Below, piece by piece: positions 31,400 to 42,488 of a stretch of 64,000 bases of DNA. Source of the stretch: Halocynthiibacter namhaensis. GTDB taxonomy: Bacteria > Pseudomonadota > Alphaproteobacteria > Rhodobacterales > Rhodobacteraceae. The notes beneath the pieces were generated by a model. It was not told the DNA's origin. It worked only from the letters and a program-made list of their open reading frames with translations, and did not search any database. The stretch is taken from NCBI RefSeq assembly GCF_000812685.1, contig NZ_JWIF01000022.1:20187-84186 (forward strand), in the 5' to 3' direction. The translations under genes were made by a program, and so were the position numbers. The stretch's first letter is position 1; the number at the start of each line of letters is the position of its first letter.

Positions 31400-34168
31400 T
31401 CAGCTTTCGGTGTTTGCCACCGGTGTTTCGACTGCATCAACCGCGTCGATTGTCACGTCGTCTTCATCCTCGTCGCGTTCCGCGATCCAGGCGACAGACA
31501 CCACGGTTTCGCCTTTGCCTGTGTTGAAGACCTTGACGCCACCCGCAGAACGGGAACGGAAAGAAATGCCATTCACAGGACAGCGGATCGACTGACCTTT
31601 TGAGGTTGCCAACATGATTTGATCGCCAAGTTCCACAGGGAAGCAGGCAACGATATCGCCGCCTTTCATGGCTGCAACACCTTGGCCACCACGCCCAGAG
31701 ACACGGTAATCATGGCTAGAAGTTAGGTTGCCCGCGCCAGTTTCATTCAATGTTACCAGCAGGTTATTCGCTGTTAGCATCTCCTGATAACGATCTTCGG
31801 ACAAGTCACCTTCGACTTCTTCAACGGCTTCATCTTCAGCGACATCAATTCCAAATTCACCGCGGAAACGTTTGATGAAGGCTGTGCGTTCATCCGGCGT
31901 TGCATCGAAGTGACTGACCACTGACATGGAGACAACTTCGTCATCATTCTTCAATTTCACGCCACGTACACCAACAGAGGCACGCGAGTTGAACACACGC
32001 ACATCGGTGCTTGGGAAGCGAATGGCGCGACCGGATTTGGTCACCAGCATCACATCATCATCGTCAGAACAGATGCGCGCATTGATCAGGCGGGTGTTTT
32101 CATTGTCGCCTTCGAATTTCATCGCGATCTTACCATTGCGCATCACATTGGTGAAATCGGACAGTTTGTTGCGGCGCACAGTACCAGCAGAAGTCGCAAA
32201 GACCACTTGCAGATCATCCCATTCCTCATCCGGCACGTCCACCGGCATGATCGCGGCGATAGAAACGCCAGTTGGGATCGGTAGAATGTTCACAATGGCT
32301 TTGCCTTTGGCGGTGCGACCACCTTGGGGCAGGCGCCAAGTTTTCAATTTGTAAACCATACCGTCAGTTGTGAAGAACAGAAGTTGCGTGTGGGTATTGG
32401 CCACAAATAGGGTGGTTACCACGTCTTCTTCTTTGGTTTGCATGCCAGACAGGCCTTTGCCACCACGTTTTTGCGCGCGGAAATCAGCCAGAGGCGTGCG
32501 TTTGATCCAACCACCAGAGGTCACGGTCACAACCATGTCTTCGCGTTCAATCAGGTCTTCGTCATCCATGTCACCAGACCAGTCAACGATCTGGGTGCGA
32601 CGTGGAACTGCGAATTTTTCACGCACTTCAATCAGTTCATTTGCGATGATTTCCATGATCCGTTCACGAGACCGCAGGATATCAAGATATTCGCGGATGG
32701 CGGCGGCAAGTGTTTGCAGCTCATCCGTGACTTCTTTAACGCCCATCGCTGTCAGACGTTGCAAACGCAGTTCCAAAATGGCGCGCGCTTGGGTTTCGGA
32801 CAGGTTATAAGTGCCGTCTTCATTAGCTTTGTGGCTTGGATCATCAATCAGCGCGATATATTCAAGAATATCGCCGGCAGGCCAGCGACGTTCCATCAAT
32901 TTTGCACGCGCTTCCGCAGGATCAGCAGAGGCACGGATGGTCGCGACGATTTCATCGACATTGGACACAGCCACAGCCAAACCACATAGAATATGGGACC
33001 GTTCACGGGCTTTGCGCAATTCATAAGCGGTGCGACGTGCAACGACCTCTTCACGGAAATCAATGAACGACGTCAGGAACCTACGCAATGTCAGCTGTTC
33101 AGGGCGGCCACCATTCAGGGCCAGCATGTTACAGCCGAAATAAGTCTGCATCGGGGTGAAGCGGAACAGTTGGTTCAGAACGACTTCGGGGGTCGCATCG
33201 CGTTTCAGCTCAACAACAACACGTACACCGTTGCGATCTGATTCATCTTGAACATGGGCGACGCCTTCGATCTTTTTGTCGCGCACTTGTTCGGCGATTT
33301 TCACAATCATCGCGGCTTTGTTCACCTGATAGGGGATCTCATCCAAGACAATCGCGTAACGATCTTTGCGGATCTCTTCCACGCGGGTTTTGGCGCGGAT
33401 CACAACAGAACCACGGCCCTCAAGATAGGCTTTGCGCGCGCCAGTTCGGCCCAACATAATCGCGCCGGTCGGAAAATCTGGGCCAGGAATATATTCGATC
33501 AACTGTTCAGAGGACAAATCCGGTTCTTCGATCAACGCAAGGGTTGCATCGATCACTTCGCCAAGGTTATGCGGCGGAATATTGGTCGCCATACCCACAG
33601 CGATACCACCGGCACCATTAACCAACATATTTGGATAACGGGCAGGAAGAACAGTAGGTTCGCGGTCTTTGCCATCGTAGTTATCTTGGAAATCAACGGT
33701 ATCTTTGTCGATGTCAGCTAAGATAAAGGCGGCGGGTTTGTCCATGCGCACTTCGGTATAACGCATCGCAGCCGGATTATCGCCGTCCATGGAACCAAAG
33801 TTACCCTGGCCGTCCAAAAGCGGCAGCGACATAGAGAAATCCTGCGCCATCCGCACCAGCGCATCATAGATCGCACTGTCGCCGTGGGGGTGGTATTTAC
33901 CCATCACATCGCCAACCGGGCGGGCCGATTTACGATAGGATTTGTCATGGGTGTTATTGGTCTCATGCATGGCATAAAGAATGCGCCGATGCACGGGTTT
34001 TAGACCGTCACGAAGGTCAGGAATCGCACGTGAAACGATCACGCTCATGGCGTAATCGAGATATGACGTGCGCATCTCGTCTGTAATAGAGATTTGAGGG
34101 CCGTCGTATACGGGCTTCTCGATTGCGGTTACATCAGTATTTTCAGGGGGTTCTGAGTTGTCGTTCAC
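31400..34168 (-). CDS. gyrA: DNA gyrase subunit A
   Basis: GyrA cuts and rejoins DNA in the supercoiling complex with GyrB. The 922-residue protein has the catalytic Tyr137 ([14 protein letters not shown]), the quinolone region [19 protein letters not shown] with Ser at the position equivalent to E. coli Ser83 (a sensitive-type residue) and Asp-containing context, the tower and coiled coil, the GyrA box ([14 protein letters not shown]) and C-terminal pinwheel. The C-terminus is acidic. It is monocistronic by appearance, bounded by hairpins. Confidence 0.98.
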   Translation of the reverse strand: MNDNSEPPENTDVTAIEKPVYDGPQISITDEMRTSYLDYAMSVIVSRAIPDLRDGLKPVHRRILYAMHETNNTHDKSYRKSARPVGDVMGKYHPHGDSAIYDALVRMAQDFSMSLPLLDGQGNFGSMDGDNPAAMRYTEVRMDKPAAFILADIDKDTVDFQDNYDGKDREPTVLPARYPNMLVNGAGGIAVGMATNIPPHNLGEVIDATLALIEEPDLSSEQLIEYIPGPDFPTGAIMLGRTGARKAYLEGRGSVVIRAKTRVEEIRKDRYAIVLDEIPYQVNKAAMIVKIAEQVRDKKIEGVAHVQDESDRNGVRVVVELKRDATPEVVLNQLFRFTPMQTYFGCNMLALNGGRPEQLTLRRFLTSFIDFREEVVARRTAYELRKARERSHILCGLAVAVSNVDEIVATIRASADPAEARAKLMERRWPAGDILEYIALIDDPSHKANEDGTYNLSETQARAILELRLQRLTAMGVKEVTDELQTLAAAIREYLDILRSRERIMEIIANELIEVREKFAVPRRTQIVDWSGDMDDEDLIEREDMVVTVTSGGWIKRTPLADFRAQKRGGKGLSGMQTKEEDVVTTLFVANTHTQLLFFTTDGMVYKLKTWRLPQGGRTAKGKAIVNILPIPTGVSIAAIMPVDVPDEEWDDLQVVFATSAGTVRRNKLSDFTNVMRNGKIAMKFEGDNENTRLINARICSDDDDVMLVTKSGRAIRFPSTDVRVFNSRASVGVRGVKLKNDDEVVSMSVVSHFDATPDERTAFIKRFRGEFGIDVAEDEAVEEVEGDLSEDRYQEMLTANNLLVTLNETGAGNLTSSHDYRVSGRGGQGVAAMKGGDIVACFPVELGDQIMLATSKGQSIRCPVNGISFRSRSAGGVKVFNTGKGETVVSVAWIAERDEDEDDVTIDAVDAVETPVANTES

Positions 34169-34264
34169 GTTGTTTCCGCTCTGCTACTGTTTATCTGCAT
34201 CTTGTTGCAATTCTTATACATTAAGCGGGATATACTACGCAATGGTAGCGTGAATAAATCAGCT

Positions 34265-34293
34265 GTTTAGGGCGGTATTTCACCGCCCTAAAC
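34265..34293 (-). terminator. Strong 12-bp hairpin after arginase gene
   Basis: A perfect 12-bp inverted repeat (GTTTAGGGCGGT/ACCGCCCTAAAC) with a 5-base loop lies just beyond the arginase stop and about 95 bases before the gyrA start. There is no clear T run on either side, so it may be a Rho-independent-like end, a processing site or a protective stem-loop. Confidence 0.6.
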
Positions 34294-34298
34294 CGTGA

Positions 34299-35225
34299 TT
34301 AGAACTGTCCGGTTGGGCGATCAAAAACGCGCTTGCCAAGCAGGGATGCTGTAAGATCCACCATCAGGCTTGCGGTTTTGCCACGTTCATCCAGAAATGG
34401 GTTGAGTTCGACCAAATCAAGGGCTGCAACACAGCCCGCATCATGCAGCATTTCCATCACCAAATGGGCCTCGCGGAAGGTCGCACCACCAGGAACGGTT
34501 GTGCCGACCGCGGGCGCGATTGCTGGGTCAAGAAAATCGACATCAAGCGAGACATGCAAAATACCATTGGCTGCTTTGACTTTTTCAAGGAAGGCGGCAA
34601 GCGGGGCAGCAATTCCGACTTCGTCAATGCGACGCATATCAACCGGATGCATCTCGCTTTTGGCCAAGGCTTCAGCTTCGGCGCTGTCGACAGAGCGCAA
34701 CCCGATCAGGCAGATGTTATCCTCTGGCACGATGGCAGGCAAAGGTGGGAATGCATCAAACCCGTCGCGCCCCGTGACATAGCCCAAAGGCGTGCCATGC
34801 AGGTTGCCCGAGGTGCTGGTTTTGGGGGTGTGGTAATCAGTATGTGCATCCAGCCAAAGAACAAACAATGGTTTATCAATGTCTTGCGCATATTTTGCCA
34901 TACCAGCCACGGTGCCAAGGGATAAAGCATGATCACCGCCTAGAAAGATCGGGAAACCAACCCTGGCGGCCTGGTTCGCCGCAGCAGATAAGGTCTTGGT
35001 CCATCCGATTGTCGTCAGATGATCGCGTGTCAGTTGATCGGCATCCGGGGGGATTTTGGGCGTATCAGGGCTGAAATTGCCGCGATCATCTATTGTGTGG
35101 CCAAGTTCGCGGATCATTTCGCTGATGCCTGCCGTGCGATAGGCGTCAGGGCCCATAACGCAGCCTTTGCGCGCTTTACCACTGTCGACGGGGGCGCCAA
35201 CAAGAATGCAGTTTTTAAAAGTCAT
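34299..35225 (-). CDS. rocF: Arginase
   Basis: Arginase hydrolyses arginine to ornithine and urea. The 308-residue protein has all three manganese motifs: FLGGDHALSLGTVAG near residue 97, VLWLDAHTDYHTPKTSTSGN near residue 123 and LHVSLDVDFLDPAIAP near residue 225. The frame is open to 35309, but MTFKNCILVGAPVDSG at 35225 is the family-like start. It is divergent from an Lrp-type regulator, the usual arrangement for regulated arginine use. The exact ureohydrolase substrate is assigned by overall resemblance. Confidence 0.92.
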   Translation of the reverse strand: MTFKNCILVGAPVDSGKARKGCVMGPDAYRTAGISEMIRELGHTIDDRGNFSPDTPKIPPDADQLTRDHLTTIGWTKTLSAAANQAARVGFPIFLGGDHALSLGTVAGMAKYAQDIDKPLFVLWLDAHTDYHTPKTSTSGNLHGTPLGYVTGRDGFDAFPPLPAIVPEDNICLIGLRSVDSAEAEALAKSEMHPVDMRRIDEVGIAAPLAAFLEKVKAANGILHVSLDVDFLDPAIAPAVGTTVPGGATFREAHLVMEMLHDAGCVAALDLVELNPFLDERGKTASLMVDLTASLLGKRVFDRPTGQF

Positions 35226-35367
35226 ACGGACACCTGTCGTGTAGCTGAAACATCTGTTTTTGCCATTATCCATCCGAAATGCCGTATTTAACACTATCAA
35301 CTTGCGCAATACGGACGTAATTTGACCAAACCGGAAGGTGATCTTCCAATATGAGAAGGTAAACTAC

Positions 35368-35805
35368 ATGGACGAACGCGACAGAGACATTATTGCGGCT
35401 TTACGGCGCGATTCCCGTGCCAGCCTGTCGGAACTTGCAGGGCAATTGAAACTGTCTCGCACGACCATACGCACCCGGATCGAGCGCTTGGTTGCGAGGG
35501 GGGATATCGTCGGTTTCACAGTCGTGTTGAAAGAAGACCGCAGTCAATCGCCCGTGCGTGGGCATATGATGTTGGGGATTGAAGGGCATGGCACCGATCG
35601 CATCGTGCACCGCTTGTCTGGTTTGCCCGAGGTTCAGGCCATTCATGCGACCAACGGAAAATGGGATTTGATCATTGAGTTGGGGGCCACATCACTTGAG
35701 GCGCTCGATGCGGTTCTGGGACAAATCCGGCGCTTGGATGGGGTGCAAACCAGCGAGACAAACCTATTGTTGGCCACGCGCAAATCCACTGTCGCGCGCG
35801 GTTAA
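35368..35805 (+). CDS. Lrp/AsnC-family transcription regulator
   Basis: This 145-residue DNA-binding regulator has an N-terminal helix-turn-helix (DIIAALRRDSRASLSELAGQ and LSRTTIRTRIERLVARGDIV) and a C-terminal RAM ligand-binding domain (HMMLGIEGHG and HATNGKWDLIIELG). The ATG at 35368 is preferred over an upstream start at 35338. It is divergent from arginase, with which it shares a 142-base promoter region, so it probably controls arginase in response to arginine or another amino acid. Confidence 0.92.
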   Translation: MDERDRDIIAALRRDSRASLSELAGQLKLSRTTIRTRIERLVARGDIVGFTVVLKEDRSQSPVRGHMMLGIEGHGTDRIVHRLSGLPEVQAIHATNGKWDLIIELGATSLEALDAVLGQIRRLDGVQTSETNLLLATRKSTVARG

Positions 35806-35813
35806 ATATACAG

Positions 35814-36269
35814 TTAGCTGCGGCGCGACGCCATGATCCAAATGCAGAATAAGCCAAGTGAAACCAACGCGTTCCATCCTGCCATTGAGATTCCAAACAT
35901 ATCCCATGGGATCTCGTCGCAACGTACCAATGGCGCATTCATGATCTGATTGAACAGATCATCTGTCGACATGCCACCAACAGGACCAGATGTGCAGCTG
36001 TCAGGCCCTTCAAAGATGCCTTTTTCCACACCCGCGTGGTAAAACCCGATCAGCGAGGTAATTAGGGTCGCCACCGCACCAAGCCAAGCAAACATGCGCT
36101 GCTTCATAGCCAGCGCCAGAACTCCGGCAAGAATTGCGATGCCGTGTGGCCAGCGCTGCCAGATACACATTTTACACGGGGGCAGATCGCCCAAATATTG
36201 AAAGCCAAAAGCGCCCAGCAATAATGCGGCTGACCCAGCCGTAGCAATCAGAATGAATGTCTTGTTCAT
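35814..36269 (-). CDS. dsbB: Disulfide bond formation protein DsbB
   Basis: DsbB reoxidises DsbA with quinone in the inner membrane. The 151-residue protein has four hydrophobic helices, the first Cys pair in LPPCKMCIWQRWPHG near residue 33 and the second pair in the periplasmic loop (PDSCTSGPVGG and VRCDEIPWDMFG). It overlaps the DedA-like gene by four bases (ATGA), so the two are translated together. Confidence 0.93.
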   Translation of the reverse strand: MNKTFILIATAGSAALLLGAFGFQYLGDLPPCKMCIWQRWPHGIAILAGVLALAMKQRMFAWLGAVATLITSLIGFYHAGVEKGIFEGPDSCTSGPVGGMSTDDLFNQIMNAPLVRCDEIPWDMFGISMAGWNALVSLGLFCIWIMASRRS

Positions 36270-36844
36270 AGAAATTTCACCGCCCAGAATCCCGCTAGTA
36301 GAACGACAACAAAGAGAGAGAACATCAAGCCCAAACGACGTTCAATAAAGTCGCGGATCGGCGTGCCGAAATTCCATAAAAGACCAGCGACAATGAAGAA
36401 CCGCAACCCGCGTGCAACGATAGACGACAAGATGAAGATCGGTAGGGAAAGCCCTGTAACACCAGAGAAAATCGTGATTACCTTATAGGGGAACGGGGTT
36501 ACGCCGGCGATCAAGACAGCCCATGCGCCATAATCGTTAAACTTGCCCGACATCTCGATGAAAGCATGTTCCTTGCCGTAGAATTCCAACAGGGGGGTTC
36601 CGATGGTTTCAAACAGCACGGATCCAATGAAATACCCGGCCAAACCACCCAACACCGATGCGACCATTGCAACTGCGGCAATGACAAAGGCTTTTGACGG
36701 ACGTGCCAGGATCATCGGGATCATCAATAGGTCTGGTGGGATAGGAAAAAACGAGCTTTCCGCAAAGCTGACAAGGGCGAGAAACCACAATGCGTGCCGA
36801 TGCGTCGCTAGGTTAATTACACTGTCATATAGCCGTCTGATCAT
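36266..36844 (-). CDS. DedA/YqaA-family membrane protein
   Basis: This 192-residue inner-membrane protein matches the VTT/SNARE-associated (DedA, YqaA branch) family: FAESSFFPIPPDLLMIPMIL near residue 28 with the conserved E and P residues, then GGLAGYFIG, and the ITVFPYKV-like segment AGVTPFPYKVITIFSGVTGL. Family members act in envelope homeostasis and lipid flipping. It is co-transcribed with dsbB. Confidence 0.9.
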   Translation of the reverse strand: MIRRLYDSVINLATHRHALWFLALVSFAESSFFPIPPDLLMIPMILARPSKAFVIAAVAMVASVLGGLAGYFIGSVLFETIGTPLLEFYGKEHAFIEMSGKFNDYGAWAVLIAGVTPFPYKVITIFSGVTGLSLPIFILSSIVARGLRFFIVAGLLWNFGTPIRDFIERRLGLMFSLFVVVLLAGFWAVKFL

Positions 36845-36980
36845 TTGAAACCTGCATATTCGTTGCCTGTGTTTCGGCTACTCCTTGGGCGGGGTCAAGC
36901 ACAAGCCAGGTTAAGGGGCTTGGCGTGGCGAAAATATGCGGGTTTGCGACTTATGGGTTTTGTTCAAATCCAAAGATCGC

Positions 36981-37598
36981 CTATTTGATGTCTTGGCAGT
37001 AGACGCCGGCCTCGACCTGTTCATATAGGGCGAACTCGGCTGATCTGGCGTCCATCAAACGGGCAAGACACGCATCACTCAGGGACAAAGGGGCAATCTC
37101 AGACATGTTTGCATCTGGAATCTCAAATGAAATTTCCAACCGCTTTTCCAAATAGGTGAACAAATCGTTGATCCGCGTATAGGGGTAAATACGGTCGGCG
37201 ACAGGGGTTTCACCTTCGGCACACAGAAACCGGAACTGCGATCCAACATGGGCGAAAGGTGGGGGATTTTTGCTGATCACCGCGTCAATGAATTCTTCAA
37301 AACTTATGTTGGCAGTGCTGTTTTGATTGCCGTCAAGTTCTTTGCGCGCCCGGTACCGATACCAACTGCCCAGCCATTCCAGCGGATCGCGCATGACCGC
37401 GACTTGTTCAAATTCCCCCGGATCAAGCGGCGAAAACAGTTTTCGAAAGTTCCGCATTGTCCCGGCTTTTGCATGTTTTAATCGGGGCGGGCTTTTGAAT
37501 TGGATGTCGGCAAAGGGATGCAGCACAGATTCAATTGCAGAACTTCCCGTCTTTGGGACCGCAAGGTAAACAAGCCGCTTTGGCCAAAAAACCAACAT
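36981..37598 (-). CDS. Sulfotransferase-like protein
   Basis: This 205-residue protein has the PAPS-binding motif VYLAVPKTGSSAIESVL at the N-terminus and the 3'-phosphate motif VAVMRDPLEWLGSWYRYRAR near residue 68, both typical of sulfotransferases. The acceptor is unknown; many roseobacter proteins of this type are uncharacterised. It stands alone, divergent from recA. Confidence 0.8.
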   Translation of the reverse strand: MLVFWPKRLVYLAVPKTGSSAIESVLHPFADIQFKSPPRLKHAKAGTMRNFRKLFSPLDPGEFEQVAVMRDPLEWLGSWYRYRARKELDGNQNSTANISFEEFIDAVISKNPPPFAHVGSQFRFLCAEGETPVADRIYPYTRINDLFTYLEKRLEISFEIPDANMSEIAPLSLSDACLARLMDARSAEFALYEQVEAGVYCQDIK

Positions 37599-37700
37599 TT
37601 ATCGTTCCTTTTTAAGGTGTTAGTAGATTTTCAAAAAATCAGTACCATCGTAAACCAATTGTTAAGCGACATCTACAAAAGTATAAATATAAAATTTCAA

Positions 37701-37747
37701 TTGAAATGTTCTCTTTTTACCCTCATACATGAGAACAACACAAGAAC
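37701..37747 (+). promoter_or_regulatory. recA promoter and SOS (LexA) operator
   Basis: A candidate promoter has -35 TTGAAA (37701-37706) and a -10 near ATACAT (37725-37730). Immediately after lies GAAC-N7-GAAC at 37733-37747, the complement of the GTTC-N7-GTTC LexA box of Rhodobacteraceae, placed to cover the transcription start. The recA start codon is about 50 bases downstream behind AAGGACG. Confidence 0.75.
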
Positions 37748-37797
37748 AAAAGAAGAATTGCCGGGTGAACCTCGGTGTGAAATAAGGACGTTAACTT

Positions 37798-38874
37798 ATG
37801 GCAACGGCAGATTTACTGAACATGACTGATAAAAAAAGCAACGACCGCCAAAAAGCGCTAGATTCGGCGCTTGCGCAAATCGAACGTCAATTCGGTAAAG
37901 GTTCGATTATGAAGCTTGGCGATGGCAACGCCATCCAAGAAATCGAATCCACATCGACGGGATCGCTTGGCCTTGACATCGCCCTTGGGATTGGTGGTTT
38001 GCCGAAAGGTCGGATCATTGAGATCTATGGCCCTGAAAGTTCAGGTAAAACCACATTGACGCTGCACTGCATCGCAGAAGAGCAGAAAAAAGGCGGTATC
38101 TGCGCCTTTGTAGATGCGGAACACGCGCTTGATCCGCAATACGCCAAGAAATTGGGCGTCAATATTGACGAGATGCTGATTTCTCAACCAGATACTGGCG
38201 AGCAATCTCTTGAAATCGTTGATACTTTAGTGCGTTCCGGCGCGGTAAGCATGGTTGTTATTGACTCTGTGGCCGCTTTGACGCCGAAATCTGAGCTGGA
38301 AGGCGATATGGGCGATAGTTCTGTGGGTGTGCATGCGCGTCTGATGAGCCAAGCCATGCGTAAACTCACTGGCTCCATCTCACGTTCCAAGTGTATGGTC
38401 ATCTTCATTAACCAAATTCGCATGAAAATCGGTGTGATGTTTGGGTCTCCCGAGACGACCACTGGCGGGAACGCTTTGAAATTCTACAGTTCAGTGCGTT
38501 TGGACATTCGCCGCATCGGTGCCATCAAAGACCGTGATGAAATCGTCGGCAACCAAACCCGTGTGAAAGTGGTTAAAAACAAGGTTGCGCCACCGTTTAA
38601 ACAGGTTGAATTCGACATCATGTATGGCGAAGGCATTTCGAAGATGGGCGAATTGCTTGATCTTGGTGTGAAAGCCGGTGTCGTCGATAAATCGGGGTCA
38701 TGGTTCTCATATGGTGATGAGCGCATTGGTCAGGGGCGTGAAAATGCCAAGAACTATTTGCGTGAAAATACCCGCACTTCGCTAGAGATCGAAGATAAAA
38801 TTCGCGCGGCGCATGGGTTGGAATTCGATATGCCACCCGGCATGGGCGACGATGACGCTGTCGTCGACAGTTAA
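37798..38874 (+). CDS. recA: Recombinase RecA
   Basis: RecA forms filaments on single-stranded DNA for strand exchange and SOS induction. The 358-residue protein has Walker [16 protein letters not shown] near residue 80, Walker [18 protein letters not shown], the L1/L2 loops ([17 protein letters not shown] and [17 protein letters not shown]) and an acidic C-terminus. ATG 37798 is used; ATG 37822 is an alternative. Confidence 0.98.
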   Translation: MATADLLNMTDKKSNDRQKALDSALAQIERQFGKGSIMKLGDGNAIQEIESTSTGSLGLDIALGIGGLPKGRIIEIYGPESSGKTTLTLHCIAEEQKKGGICAFVDAEHALDPQYAKKLGVNIDEMLISQPDTGEQSLEIVDTLVRSGAVSMVVIDSVAALTPKSELEGDMGDSSVGVHARLMSQAMRKLTGSISRSKCMVIFINQIRMKIGVMFGSPETTTGGNALKFYSSVRLDIRRIGAIKDRDEIVGNQTRVKVVKNKVAPPFKQVEFDIMYGEGISKMGELLDLGVKAGVVDKSGSWFSYGDERIGQGRENAKNYLRENTRTSLEIEDKIRAAHGLEFDMPPGMGDDDAVVDS

Positions 38875-38927
38875 GGTCTGAGGCCTCGCCATCAAGGCGA
38901 CGTGACAGAAATCCAGAATGGATTGTG

Positions 38928-38964
38928 AAAAACCCTCGGGAGCAGAAGCTTTCGGGGTTTTTTT
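38928..38964 (+). terminator. Intrinsic terminator after recA
   Basis: A stem of AAAACCC with GGGGTTTT, plus partly paired inner bases, is followed by seven T residues. It is about 55 bases after the recA stop and precedes alaS. Confidence 0.8.
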
Positions 38965-39074
38965 CTTGTTAATTTGCAAAAGCCTTGTTGCTTTGGTGTT
39001 CACCTGTGGACAGGGCGGCTGAGCAGATATAAATGTCATAAAAGCCCGTTACCAAACGCGAAAGACAGCTGATT

Positions 39075-41729
39075 ATGCCCGGATTAAACGATATACGTTC
39101 TACCTTTCTGAACTTTTTTGACAAAAATGGTCATGCGGTGGTCGAAAGTTCGCCGCTTGTGCCGCGTAATGACCCAACATTGATGTTCACAAACGCCGGC
39201 ATGGTCCAGTTTAAGAACATGTTTACCGGTGTTGAAACGCGGGATTATCAGCGCGCCACAACCAGCCAAAAATGTGTACGGGCAGGCGGCAAGCACAATG
39301 ATCTGGATAATGTGGGTTACACCGCGCGTCACCACACGTTTTTTGAAATGCTCGGGAACTTCAGTTTCGGTGATTACTTCAAAGAAGAGGCAATCGCGTT
39401 CGCTTGGGATATGATCACCAAGGAGTTCGGCATTAACAAAGATAAACTTTTGGTAACAGTTTATCATGACGATGACGCAGCCGCCAATATCTGGAAAAAA
39501 TACGCAGGTCTTTCGGATGATCGCATCATCCGCATTGCAACCGATGACAACTTTTGGTCCATGGGCGCGACGGGGCCTTGCGGCCCGTGCACTGAGATTT
39601 TCTATGATCACGGCGATCACATTTGGGGTGGCCCTCCCGGTTCGCCTGAAGAAGATGGTGATCGGTTTATTGAAATCTGGAATCTCGTGTTCATGCAATA
39701 TGAACAGTTCGAAGGCGGTCGCCGCGAGAACCTGCCAAAGCCTTCAATCGATACCGGCATGGGGCTGGAACGTATTGGCGCGCTGATGCAGGGCAGCCAC
39801 GATAACTATGACACCGATCTGTTCAAAGCACTGATCGAAGCTTCCGCGCATGCCACAAGCGTTGATCCTTATGGTGATAAAAACGTGCATCACCGGGTGA
39901 TTGCTGACCACTTGCGGTCCACATCCTTCCTGATCGCGGATGGGGTTTTGCCATCGAATGAGGGTCGTGGTTATGTGCTGCGCCGTATCATGCGTCGCGC
40001 CATGCGCCACGCACATATTCTTGGCGCGAAAGATCCAGTGATGCATCGTTTGGTGCCTGAGTTGGTTGCACAAATGGGGCAGGCTTTCCCTGAACTTTCG
40101 CACGGTCAAACTATGATTGAAGAAACGCTTCTGAATGAGGAAACCCGTTTCCGTCAGACACTTGACCGGGGTTTGACCCTGCTTGATGCAGAGGTTTCTA
40201 AACTGCCTGACGGCGCTGATCTTCCTGGCGAGGCGGCATTTAAGCTGTATGACACATATGGTTTCCCGCTTGATCTCACACAAGACGCTTTGCGTGAACA
40301 GGGCCGTGGTGCGGATGTTGATGGTTTCAATACGGCGATGGCAGAACAGAAAGCCAAGGCGCGCGCGGCTTGGTCCGGTTCTGGTGATGCAGCGGATTCT
40401 ACCATCTGGTTTGACATCGCAGATAAGAACGGTGTGACTGAATTCTTAGGCTATGACACCGAAGTTGCTGAGGGTCAGGTGCTGGCTTTGGTATCCGGTG
40501 GCAAGACACAAGACACAGCGGCTGAGGGCGATGAAATTCAAATCACTTTGAACCAAACGCCTTTCTATGCCGAAAGCGGCGGGCAGGTTGGCGACAGCGG
40601 TGCTCTGTTCACTGAAACTGGCGAAGCCATTATTACAGACACGCGTAAAACCGCAGGCGTATTTGTTCATATTGCCAAAGTGACGCGTGGGACAGTTTCG
40701 GTTGGGCAGGGTGCTGAACTGAAAGTTGATCGCACACGTCGCAGCCAAATTCGCGCGAACCACTCAGCGACGCACCTGTTGCATGAAGCTCTGCGCGTGC
40801 ATTTGGGCGATCATGTTGCACAACGCGGATCGCTTAATGCGGATGATCGTTTGCGCTTTGATTTCTCGCATAACTCGGCGATGTCTGAGGCCGAAATTAA
40901 GCAAGTTGAACAGGATGTTAACACTTTCATCCGTCAGAACACTGCGGTTGAAACCCGGATCATGACGCCGGATGATGCCCGCGCCCTTGGTGCACAGGCG
41001 TTGTTTGGTGAAAAATACGGCGATGAAGTGCGTGTTGTTTCCATGGGTCGCGAAAGCGGTTCTGGAAAAGGCACGGATGGCGACACTTATTCGCTTGAGC
41101 TTTGCGGCGGTACACATGTGCGTCAAACCGGTGATATCGGGATGTTTGTCTGTCTTGGAGACAGTGCCAGTTCCTCAGGTGTGCGCCGGATCGAAGCGCT
41201 GACCGGGCAGGCGGCGTTTGATTACCTTGCCGCACAAAATGACCGAATGAATGATCTTGCAGGCAACTTGAAAGCCCGCGCTGAGGATGTTCCGGAACGT
41301 GTGAAATCTCTGATGTCTGAGCGTAAATCTTTGCAAACCGAAGTGGCTGATCTGCGCAAACAGCTGGCGATGGCCGGTGGTGGCGCAAGCCCGGATGCGC
41401 AAGAAGTGAATGGAATCAAGTTCTTTGCGCAACTTGTTGAAGGTGTTTCTCCGCGTGATTTGCCATCTTTGATTGACGAACATAAGTCCCGTCTTGAAAG
41501 CGGTGCTGTTCTGTTGATCGCTGATGCAGGTGGCAAGGCAGCAGTTGCGGCTGGGGTCACCGATGATCTGAAAGACACGCTTTCTGCCGTAGATCTTGTG
41601 CGCGCTGCCGTGCCCGAATTGGGGGGCAAAGGCGGCGGCGGTCGTGCCGATATGGCGCAAGGCGGCGGTAAATCAATTGAAAACGCTGAAGCTGCGATCA
41701 ACGCGGCAAAAGCCATTATCGGAGGATAG
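39075..41729 (+). CDS. alaS: Alanyl-tRNA synthetase
   Basis: AlaS charges tRNA(Ala). The 884-residue protein has the class II catalytic domain ([20 protein letters not shown] near residue 36), the tRNA-recognition region, the editing domain with the zinc-type motif [20 protein letters not shown] near residue 560 and [14 protein letters not shown] near 675, and the C-terminal coiled coil and glycine-rich C-Ala domain ([17 protein letters not shown]). Confidence 0.98.
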   Translation: MPGLNDIRSTFLNFFDKNGHAVVESSPLVPRNDPTLMFTNAGMVQFKNMFTGVETRDYQRATTSQKCVRAGGKHNDLDNVGYTARHHTFFEMLGNFSFGDYFKEEAIAFAWDMITKEFGINKDKLLVTVYHDDDAAANIWKKYAGLSDDRIIRIATDDNFWSMGATGPCGPCTEIFYDHGDHIWGGPPGSPEEDGDRFIEIWNLVFMQYEQFEGGRRENLPKPSIDTGMGLERIGALMQGSHDNYDTDLFKALIEASAHATSVDPYGDKNVHHRVIADHLRSTSFLIADGVLPSNEGRGYVLRRIMRRAMRHAHILGAKDPVMHRLVPELVAQMGQAFPELSHGQTMIEETLLNEETRFRQTLDRGLTLLDAEVSKLPDGADLPGEAAFKLYDTYGFPLDLTQDALREQGRGADVDGFNTAMAEQKAKARAAWSGSGDAADSTIWFDIADKNGVTEFLGYDTEVAEGQVLALVSGGKTQDTAAEGDEIQITLNQTPFYAESGGQVGDSGALFTETGEAIITDTRKTAGVFVHIAKVTRGTVSVGQGAELKVDRTRRSQIRANHSATHLLHEALRVHLGDHVAQRGSLNADDRLRFDFSHNSAMSEAEIKQVEQDVNTFIRQNTAVETRIMTPDDARALGAQALFGEKYGDEVRVVSMGRESGSGKGTDGDTYSLELCGGTHVRQTGDIGMFVCLGDSASSSGVRRIEALTGQAAFDYLAAQNDRMNDLAGNLKARAEDVPERVKSLMSERKSLQTEVADLRKQLAMAGGGASPDAQEVNGIKFFAQLVEGVSPRDLPSLIDEHKSRLESGAVLLIADAGGKAAVAAGVTDDLKDTLSAVDLVRAAVPELGGKGGGGRADMAQGGGKSIENAEAAINAAKAIIGG

Positions 41730-41732
41730 ATT

Positions 41733-42020
41733 ATGGGTGCTCTCTGGATCGCACATGTCACTGTGACGGATGAAGAAGCTTACGGCAAATATGCCAAACT
41801 GGCGGGGCCTGCGATTGCGAAACATGGCGGTGAATTCATCGCGCGCGGTGGTCGTTTTGTTCAACTTGAAGGCAAGGAACGCCCGCGCAATGTCGTCGCG
41901 AAATTCCCTGATGTTGATACGGCAGTCGCCTGTTATCACAGTCCCGAATACCAGGAAGCGCTGAACCACGCGCGTGGTGCTTCTGAACGGGAACTGATGG
42001 TCGTTGAAACCAGCGAATGA
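41733..42020 (+). CDS. DUF1330 family protein
   Basis: This 95-residue protein belongs to the DUF1330 (EthD-like dimeric ferredoxin-fold) family: ALWIAHVTVTDEEAYGKYAK, GGEFIARGGRFVQLEG and VVAKFPDVDTAVACYHSPEY. Function in the family is unknown. It starts three bases after alaS and is likely co-transcribed. Confidence 0.88.
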   Translation: MGALWIAHVTVTDEEAYGKYAKLAGPAIAKHGGEFIARGGRFVQLEGKERPRNVVAKFPDVDTAVACYHSPEYQEALNHARGASERELMVVETSE

Positions 42021-42236
42021 ATCTTCCCCTGAAGTTTCACATTTTCCGCCAAGATTTCAACGTCTTGTTTCCAGGTCGCCAGTACAGGATATATTAGGTG
42101 GATTTAAAAATGAACAACTATATGGAAACATAGATGAATATGAAAAGCAGCCTTGCAATTGCGGCACCATTGCGTCCACTCGTAAGAGCTCTCCCGCAGG
42201 TGAAATTTTTGCGGAAGAACTAATTTTGAATCCAGA

Positions 42237-42488
42237 TTAACCGTTCAGATCTGCAACGATTCCATCAAGCAACGTACAATCATTTGTTTCCGTCGCAGCA
42301 TTCATTGCTTCTTCCAGATAGGTTGAAAGCTCCATCATTTTGCCAGGATTGGTAACAGCCAAAGCTTGCATCCCGGCTGAGATTTCTAGCGTTTGCGCTT
42401 GAATATACTCTGCGTTACATTCTGCCGAAGCAGCAGTAGCTATTGCGGTGAATGCAACAGCGGTCAGGATTTTAAAACCGTTTTTCAT
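42237..42488 (-). CDS. Small secreted protein of unknown function
   Basis: This 83-residue product has a clear signal peptide (MKNGFKILTAVAFTAIATAA, cleavage likely after SAE or ASA) and a short mature helical part with two Cys residues (AECNAEYIQ and NDCTLLDG) that could form a disulfide. An AGGAAA-type ribosome-binding site precedes it. I do not recognise a family. It sits at the edge of the accessory region. Confidence 0.6.
   Translation of the reverse strand: MKNGFKILTAVAFTAIATAASAECNAEYIQAQTLEISAGMQALAVTNPGKMMELSTYLEEAMNAATETNDCTLLDGIVADLNG

Noticed and set aside
42004..42240. 78-residue open frame on the plus strand after the DUF1330 gene
   Set aside because: It overlaps the DUF1330 end, lacks a ribosome-binding site and shows no recognisable composition; support is too weak to list.
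42237..42488. Reading the small secreted protein as a toxin or immunity gene
   Set aside because: Only a signal peptide and two Cys residues are visible; there is no motif or partner gene to support such a role.
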